Shown here in pieces: positions 56,532 through 61,374 of a stretch of 61,374 nucleotides of DNA; the stretch's first letter is position 1; each line of letters begins with the position of its first letter. The stretch covers positions 1 to 61,374 of the forward strand of contig CAIVPF010000100.1 in the NCBI GenBank assembly GCA_903907745.1, given 5' to 3'. Source of the DNA: an uncultured Cytophagaceae bacterium. Its GTDB lineage: Bacteria; Bacteroidota; Bacteroidia; Cytophagales; Spirosomataceae. Below the pieces are notes generated by a model. That model saw nothing but the letters and a program-made list of their open reading frames with translations, had not been told where the DNA came from and searched no databases. The translations under genes were made by a program, and so were the position numbers.

Positions 56532-57422
56532 TTGATCTAACATGATCTCCATCGCCTCATTTGGATGCAGCCATTTAAATTCAGCTTGGTGACGAAACCA
56601 GGTTAATTGTTTTTTGGCGTAATTCCGACTATTGCGTTTCAATAAGCGAATCATTTCCACCTCATCATATTCCCCAGCCAAAAATCCGTAAACCTCCTTA
56701 TAGCCTAAGGTTTTAAGCGCATAATTCGATTTGAATTCGGAATATTGCTTCGCCTCGTCAACTAATCCTTGGGCTAACATCGCATCCATCCGCGCATTGA
56801 TCCGAGCATACAATTCTTCCCGCGGCCGGTCCAAACAAAACATCAGCACCCGAAACGGGCGATTCGCCTTCTGCGCCTTTCGAAAATAGGTATAACTATT
56901 TCCCGTACTCAAACAAACTTCCAAGGCACGGACGATACGCTGTGGATTTTGCGGGTCTACTTGTTGAGCATAGTCCGGATCTAAGACGTATAATTCCTGA
57001 TAAAGCGCCTCTAAACCAGCGGGTTCCGTTAAACGAGCCATGAGTGATTCCCGCAAAGGCAAATCCACCTCCGGCATTTCATCCAAACCTTCCACCAAGG
57101 CCTTCAAATATAAACCCGAACCACCGGTGGCGAGAACTACGTCGTGTTTGATGAATAAGGTGTCCAAAAGCGCTAAGGCATCGCGCTCAAAATCACCCGG
57201 CGAAAAATAGTCGTGAATGGAATGTGAATCGATGAAATGGTGTTTGACACCATCTTGCTCATGCTCGGAAGGTTTGGCCGTACCGATGGCCAATTCCCGA
57301 TAGCATTGCCGAGAATCAAACGAAATGATTTCGGTTTGTAAAGTATGAGCCAATTGGACACATAAAGCTGTTTTCCCAACGGCCGTGGGCCCCGCGATCA
57401 CAACAAGCGTCTTCATGGTCAT
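56520..57422 (-). CDS. tRNA dimethylallyltransferase
   Basis: A 300-residue MiaA that attaches a dimethylallyl group to A37 of tRNAs reading UNN codons. It has the P-loop VIAGPTAVGKTALCVQLA, SFDSRQCYREL, GGSGLYLKALVEG, DPQNPQRIVRALEV and the C-terminal KKQLTWFRHQ. The product starts MTMKTL; a second ATG six bases later could equally be the start. It is 2 bases downstream of the DEAD-box helicase gene, on the same strand. Confidence 0.94.
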   Translation of the reverse strand: MTMKTLVVIAGPTAVGKTALCVQLAHTLQTEIISFDSRQCYRELAIGTAKPSEHEQDGVKHHFIDSHSIHDYFSPGDFERDALALLDTLFIKHDVVLATGGSGLYLKALVEGLDEMPEVDLPLRESLMARLTEPAGLEALYQELYVLDPDYAQQVDPQNPQRIVRALEVCLSTGNSYTYFRKAQKANRPFRVLMFCLDRPREELYARINARMDAMLAQGLVDEAKQYSEFKSNYALKTLGYKEVYGFLAGEYDEVEMIRLLKRNSRNYAKKQLTWFRHQAEFKWLHPNEAMEIMLDQLQA

Positions 57423-57424
57423 CT

Positions 57425-58702
57425 TTAATATTTATTCGTTTTACCGTACCATTTTTTACCGCCCTTTGCCTTATCAAAAGACCTCGCTGGGGCAGCGGGT
57501 GATTCGGAAGATCTGGCTTGTTGGCCCCTACCCTGCGGCTGTTTCGCCTTTTTCTCCACTTGTAATACCTTCATCGGGTATAATCTATTTTCTACGACTG
57601 GCACTTTTTTACCAATCAATTTTTCGATATCCCGCAAATATTCCTTTTCCTCAATGTCACAAAAAGAGATGGCGGTACCCTTCGCCCCTGCCCGGCCCGT
57701 ACGTCCAATCCGATGCACATAGGTTTCTGCGATATTCGATAATTCAAAATTAATCACATATTCTAATTCATCCACATCAATCCCCCGCGCCGCAATATCC
57801 GTGGCGACTAACACCCGCGTCGTTTGTGCTTTGAAATTTTTCAAGGCATTCTGACGTGCATTTTGTGATTTATTGCCGTGAATGGCTTCAGCTCTGATTT
57901 GTTTGGCTAATAAGACCTTAACCACTTTATCCGCGCCATGTTTGGTACGGGTAAAAACCAAGGCCGTTTTGATCTTCGAATCTTGAAGTAAATCGAGCAA
58001 TAAGGCATTTTTATTTCCCTTATCCACAAAATAGACACTTTGGTTAATGATATCCACCGTAGAAGATACCGGCGTCACAGAAACCTCCGAAGGATTTTGC
58101 AGAATGGTACTGGCCAATTTGACAATTTCAGGCGGCATCGTCGCCGAGAAAAACAAGGACTGGCGCTTGCGAGGCAAGACGGCCAATAATTTCTTCACGT
58201 CATGGATAAAACCCATGTCCAACATACGATCTGCTTCATCCAAGACGAAATATTCTACTTGTTGGAGCGAAAGATGTTTCTGATTCATTAAGTCCAATAA
58301 ACGACCCGGAGTCGCGATGACCACATCTACCCCACTGCGCAAGGCAGCAACCTGGGGGCTTTGACCCACGCCACCAAAAATAACAGTACATTTTAAGGGC
58401 GTATGACGGGCATAGGCCTGAAAACTTTCACCGATTTGGATGGCTAATTCACGCGTGGGCGTGACGATTAATCCCCGAATTTGTCGGCGAACCGAAGGCG
58501 CCTGAGACGCCATTAAACGCTGAATAATGGGCAACGTAAATGCCGCAGTTTTACCCGTTCCCGTTTGCGCACATCCTAATAAATCAGTTCCTTTCAGAAC
58601 GATGGGGATGGCTTGCGCTTGGATGGGAGTAGGATTGGTATAACCTTCTTCTTTGAGCGCACGTAAAATAGGCTCAATAAGATTTAATGATTCAAATGAC
58701 AT
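57425..58702 (-). CDS. DEAD-box RNA helicase, RhlE-like
   Basis: A 425-residue ATP-dependent RNA helicase. The motifs in order are TPIQAQAIP (Q motif), [11 protein letters not shown] (I), TPTRELAIQ (Ia), ATPGRLLD (Ib), VLDEADRML (II), FSATM (III), [23 protein letters not shown] (V) and [12 protein letters not shown] (VI), then a basic, low-complexity tail ending KWYGKTNKY. RhlE-type enzymes act in ribosome assembly. The start at 58702 fits MSFESLNL; the open frame runs further upstream but lacks family similarity. The -7 element at 58758-58765 is in its leader. Confidence 0.93.
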   Translation of the reverse strand: MSFESLNLIEPILRALKEEGYTNPTPIQAQAIPIVLKGTDLLGCAQTGTGKTAAFTLPIIQRLMASQAPSVRRQIRGLIVTPTRELAIQIGESFQAYARHTPLKCTVIFGGVGQSPQVAALRSGVDVVIATPGRLLDLMNQKHLSLQQVEYFVLDEADRMLDMGFIHDVKKLLAVLPRKRQSLFFSATMPPEIVKLASTILQNPSEVSVTPVSSTVDIINQSVYFVDKGNKNALLLDLLQDSKIKTALVFTRTKHGADKVVKVLLAKQIRAEAIHGNKSQNARQNALKNFKAQTTRVLVATDIAARGIDVDELEYVINFELSNIAETYVHRIGRTGRAGAKGTAISFCDIEEKEYLRDIEKLIGKKVPVVENRLYPMKVLQVEKKAKQPQGRGQQARSSESPAAPARSFDKAKGGKKWYGKTNKY

Positions 58703-58757
58703 ATGTAATGTAAGAATGTGAGCTATGAGAAATAACAAACATCCTCATAAATAAAGA

Positions 58758-58765
58758 CAAAGATA
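58758..58765 (-). promoter_or_regulatory. -7 promoter element for the DEAD-box helicase-miaA pair
   Basis: TATCTTTG on the minus strand fits TAnnTTTG. It lies 55 bases before the ATG at 58702, giving a leader of about 50 bases, longer than at the other promoters in the window; cold-shock-type helicase genes often carry long leaders. Confidence 0.45.
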
Positions 58766-58814
58766 CGTCTTTAATCCCAGCTATTGGTTGGATTTCCGAA
58801 ATGAGGCAATTTGA

Positions 58815-59324
58815 TCAGGATTTTGGATGGGCAAAATTCCCTAATTCAGATAGGACCTGTTGGATTTCCGCTGACCTTTGAGAACCGATTAAAAGCTTGG
58901 ATCCGTCCTTATAAACTAATTGAAGTCCCTTGTTTCCGGATACGTTATAGACCTTTCCTGCTCCACCGAGGCCGTATTTAATTCCCCAGCCACCAAATTC
59001 TCCTATCGCGCTATATTGACGCACAAAACAATCCGATAATTCAGAAAATGGAATAAATTTCTCTTTGAAATGAAAAGGCACAAAACGCGCATAAATTCCT
59101 TCCGATGTGATCCGAGTGTGCAATTTCAAAGAATAAAACAAAGCCGGCATTAACAATGACATCAAAGCTAAGGTCAAGGTATCCGTCTGAAATAAAGTAC
59201 CCGATTCCAAATAGGCTTGATAGGTGGCATAAAACAAAGCACCTAATACCCCGTAAATGATTGTCCAAAGCCACCATTGGGAAAAGCCTTGTACCTCCGA
59301 GAAAAGTATTTTTGAGTCCGCCAT
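58815..59324 (-). CDS. Small membrane protein (possibly DUF6141)
   Basis: A 169-residue protein with two N-terminal hydrophobic helices (WWLWTIIYGVLGALFYATY and LALMSLLMPALFYSL) and a PH-like soluble C-terminal part containing the conserved-looking EFGGWGIKYGLGGAGKVYNV and NKGLQLVYKDGSKLLIGSQR. The arrangement recalls the uncharacterised family DUF6141, but I am not certain. It is preceded by the terminator of the symporter gene, so it probably has its own promoter, which I could not identify. Confidence 0.65.
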   Translation of the reverse strand: MADSKILFSEVQGFSQWWLWTIIYGVLGALFYATYQAYLESGTLFQTDTLTLALMSLLMPALFYSLKLHTRITSEGIYARFVPFHFKEKFIPFSELSDCFVRQYSAIGEFGGWGIKYGLGGAGKVYNVSGNKGLQLVYKDGSKLLIGSQRSAEIQQVLSELGNFAHPKS

Positions 59325-59362
59325 AAAAAATATGGCTTGCCTAACGCATGGTTAAGCAAGCC
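59325..59362 (-). terminator. Terminator of the sodium/solute symporter gene
   Basis: GGCTTGC (59334-59340) and GCAAGCC (59356-59362) pair, extended by TAAC/GTTA inside, with a short loop. On the minus strand the hairpin is followed by a run of six T just before the start of the next gene. It lies 14 bases beyond the symporter stop. Confidence 0.75.
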
Positions 59363-59376
59363 CATTGATTCATTTT

Positions 59377-61050
59377 TTACCAAAAATAGGTATACACCAT
59401 CGTTAAAAATAAACAAACAACCACCGAACCGAAGATAAAGGAAGGTGATAATTTGAACATCGCCGCATCGATTTCCAGACCTTGAGGATTCGATTTGCTT
59501 TCTGGATCAGATAAGGTAATAATCACCATCGAGCCTACGCAGAACAAGAAAACCCAACCCATCCGATCCATAAACGGAATCATCATCGTTCCCGTATCAT
59601 CCGGGAAAGCGGTATAAAACAAGGTATCATTCATGCCGGTCCAAGTAGGAATGTATTTCGACATAATCGAGAATGTAACTCCTCCCAATAACGCGAATAA
59701 AGCCGCCTTCGACGTCGTTCTTTTCCAAAAGAATCCCAAGGTAAACAAAGCGAAAATACCCGGAGATACGTATCCCGTATACTCTTGAATGAATTCAAAA
59801 CCACCTTTTTTATCGATTCCCATCATCGGCGCAATCACCACCGCAGCCACCATGGCAGCCACCACAGCGATACGTCCCACACGAACTAATTGAGTTTCGG
59901 TCGCCGTTTTATTGATGTATTTTTTATAAATATCGAGCGTAAAAATCGTCGAGATCGAATTCGCTTTTCCAGCCATCGAAGCCACCACGGCCGCAGTTAA
60001 GGCAGCAAAAGAAAGTCCTTTTAAGCCGGTAGGCAATAAATTCAATAACACAGGATAAGCCCGATCTTTGTTCAAGACGCCATCTTTCAACATTTCCATT
60101 TGGAACATCCCGTCTTTGTGTAATAAATACGCCGCAATACCTGGTAAAACCACAATTATCGGCATCATTAATTTCAAAAAGGACGCAAATAAAATACCAT
60201 TCCGAGCTGTCTTTAAATCAGCCCCTAAGGCACGTTGCGTGATGTATTGATTACATCCCCAATAGTTCAAATTGATAATCCACATACCCCCGATTAACAC
60301 CGCCAAACCTGGCAAACTCGGGTAATTTGGATTTCCCTTTTGCAAAATCATGTGAAAATGTTCCGGGGCTTTGGTCAATAAATGATTCATTCCATCCAAC
60401 ACACCATCGCCTCCAAAGCGATCTGTCACCATATTCAAGGCCAAATAAGAAGTGGCTAAACCACCCAATACCAAGAAAAATACCTGGATTACATCCGTAT
60501 AGCCAATCACCTTCATCCCACCCAGCGTAATTATGACCGCAAAAACCGACATCCCGATCATGCACAGCGTAACATCAATCCCTGAAATCGTATTCACCGC
60601 CAAGGCACCTAAGTATAAAATAGAAGTTAAATTCACGGCGATGTACAACATCAACCAGAAAATGGCCATTATCAAACTCACCGTAGGGCTATAACGCTGC
60701 TGTAAAAATTGAGGCATCGTGAAGATTTTGTTCTTCAGGTAAATGGGCATGAAGAATATCGCAACGATCAATAAAGTCGCCGCAGCCATCCACTCATAGG
60801 TGGCGATCGCCAATCCGAGGCGAAAACCATCGCCCGAAGTACCAATAAATTGCTCAGCTGAAATATTAGAGGCGATCAATGAGGCCCCGATTGCCCACCA
60901 GGTCAAAGAACCCTCGGCTAAAAAGAAATCATTGGAAGAAGCTAATTTGGATTGTTTTTGTCGGTATATCCAGTATCCGTAACCGGCAACTACAACAAAA
61001 TAAAAGAGGAAAACGAGGTAATCCAACGTTTGTAAACCTTGTGATTGCAT
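59377..61050 (-). CDS. Sodium/sugar symporter of the SSS family (SglT-like)
   Basis: A 557-residue sodium:solute symporter with about 14 helices. SNISAEQFIGTSGDGF matches the substrate/sodium region of Vibrio SGLT (Asn, Glu and Gln there), WGCNQYITQRALG matches its sugar-binding Asn/Tyr helix, and ASMAGKANSISTIFT matches the sodium-site serines. A sugar such as galactose or glucose is the likely cargo. It is monocistronic, bounded by a terminator downstream. Confidence 0.9.
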   Translation of the reverse strand: MQSQGLQTLDYLVFLFYFVVVAGYGYWIYRQKQSKLASSNDFFLAEGSLTWWAIGASLIASNISAEQFIGTSGDGFRLGLAIATYEWMAAATLLIVAIFFMPIYLKNKIFTMPQFLQQRYSPTVSLIMAIFWLMLYIAVNLTSILYLGALAVNTISGIDVTLCMIGMSVFAVIITLGGMKVIGYTDVIQVFFLVLGGLATSYLALNMVTDRFGGDGVLDGMNHLLTKAPEHFHMILQKGNPNYPSLPGLAVLIGGMWIINLNYWGCNQYITQRALGADLKTARNGILFASFLKLMMPIIVVLPGIAAYLLHKDGMFQMEMLKDGVLNKDRAYPVLLNLLPTGLKGLSFAALTAAVVASMAGKANSISTIFTLDIYKKYINKTATETQLVRVGRIAVVAAMVAAVVIAPMMGIDKKGGFEFIQEYTGYVSPGIFALFTLGFFWKRTTSKAALFALLGGVTFSIMSKYIPTWTGMNDTLFYTAFPDDTGTMMIPFMDRMGWVFLFCVGSMVIITLSDPESKSNPQGLEIDAAMFKLSPSFIFGSVVVCLFLTMVYTYFW

Positions 61051-61145
61051 AGAGTATTAGTTTTTTATGGGTCAATAGAATTACTAATTTAGGCGAAAGC
61101 ATCCTAAAATAAAAGTTTTGTGAATATTTGCAGAGAAAATGATAT

Positions 61146-61374
61146 TTAATCAATGAGCGCTGGGGCCACCAGGACTACGGATTCCTCTCGGTCTACGATA
61201 ACTTGACCTGCCAATAAATCCCGTGTTTTTCGCACATATTTTTTGGGGGTCACAATGACCGGACATAAGGTATCGTGTTGGCGTTTCGAAAAATAGGCAG
61301 CTACACCTGCGGCTTTTTCGATGACGTAATCGGGAACTTTTTGCTGGTTCGGGTTCCGAATAATCACATGGGAC
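61146..61374 (-). CDS. NFACT/RqcH-family protein (C-terminal fragment, runs off the window)
   Basis: The last 75 or so residues of a longer gene: SHVIIRNPNQQKVPD, IEKAAGVAAYFSKRQHD and CPVIVTPKKYVRK match the NFACT-R (DUF814) RNA-binding domain of the FbpA/RqcH/NEMF family. RqcH binds stalled 50S subunits and adds C-terminal alanine tails. The reading frame continues past position 61374, so the start lies outside the window. An in-frame GTG at 61367 is not the true start. Confidence 0.85.
   Translation of the reverse strand, partial: SHVIIRNPNQQKVPDYVIEKAAGVAAYFSKRQHDTLCPVIVTPKKYVRKTRDLLAGQVIVDREESVVLVAPALID

Overview
The window looks like a stretch of chromosome from a member of the Bacteroidota, most likely order Cytophagales (a freshwater Spirosomataceae/Aquirufa-like organism would fit, but the genus is a guess). 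The evidence is: SusC/Oar-like TonB-dependent receptors with carboxypeptidase-like N-terminal domains, a DUF4249 lipoprotein paired with a TonB receptor, a PorX-type response regulator/PglZ protein of the type IX secretion pathway, DUF3078 and TMEM220-like proteins, and several copies of the Bacteroidota -7 promoter element TAnnTTTG next to start codons. Base composition is moderate (roughly low 40s % GC by eye). Coding density is very high. No gene-free stretch exceeds 300 bases; the longest are the left edge (1-290, repeats plus a terminator) and 3615-3859 (divergent promoters). I saw no rRNA, tRNA, IS element, prophage or CRISPR array.

Layout. 1-3614: intergenic palindromic repeats, a terminator and a large TonB receptor on the minus strand. 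3860-8006: a tight plus-strand run selD / alpha-beta hydrolase / RsmI-like methylase / metallo-hydrolase / pssA / purS, meeting a CoA-binding protein head-on. 8452-9024: a lone NUMOD4-HNH endonuclease-like gene. 9021-14516: minus-strand kdsB, metH, metF (folate/B12 methionine synthesis). 14578-18999: plus-strand envelope and sugar genes (LysM protein, a possibly frameshifted small membrane gene, TIGR02757 protein, aldose epimerase, DUF3078). 19000-23227: ppx, a degenerate HesB/IscA protein, porX (plus), ftsE and a small transaldolase. 23414-29634: TPR lipoprotein, TMEM220-like protein, two xylose-isomerase-like TIM barrels, lipoproteins, an MFS transporter and a GDPD-like protein. 29679-33539: pyruvate carboxylase carrying an extra C-terminal gamma-glutamylcyclotransferase-like domain. 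33722-44253: plus-strand pdxA / 2-hydroxyacid dehydrogenase / mutS2 / TPR, a cysteine-rich 594-residue protein of unknown function, a SlyD-like FKBP, a YfhO-like membrane protein and yicC, ending in a 7-bp tandem repeat. 44395-52172: minus-strand transporter, hemH, DUF4249-TonB pair, nuoH and a transsulfuration enzyme. 52313-55033: two-domain DUF1080 protein plus Gfo/Idh oxidoreductase, suggestive of 3-keto-glycoside metabolism. 55164-61374: PASTA protein, two rhodaneses, miaA, RhlE-type helicase, a small membrane protein, an SSS sodium/solute symporter and the C-terminal end of an NFACT/RqcH-family gene that runs off the right edge.

Most genes are housekeeping. The items most worth a second look are the pyruvate carboxylase fusion, the unnamed cysteine-rich 594-residue protein, -7 elements lying so close to start codons that leaderless transcription is implied, the split small membrane ORF at 16210-16373, the structured hairpin element at 55051-55131, and the two repeat loci at the left edge and near 44.3 kb. 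I did not find a convincing new multi-gene defence or mobile system.
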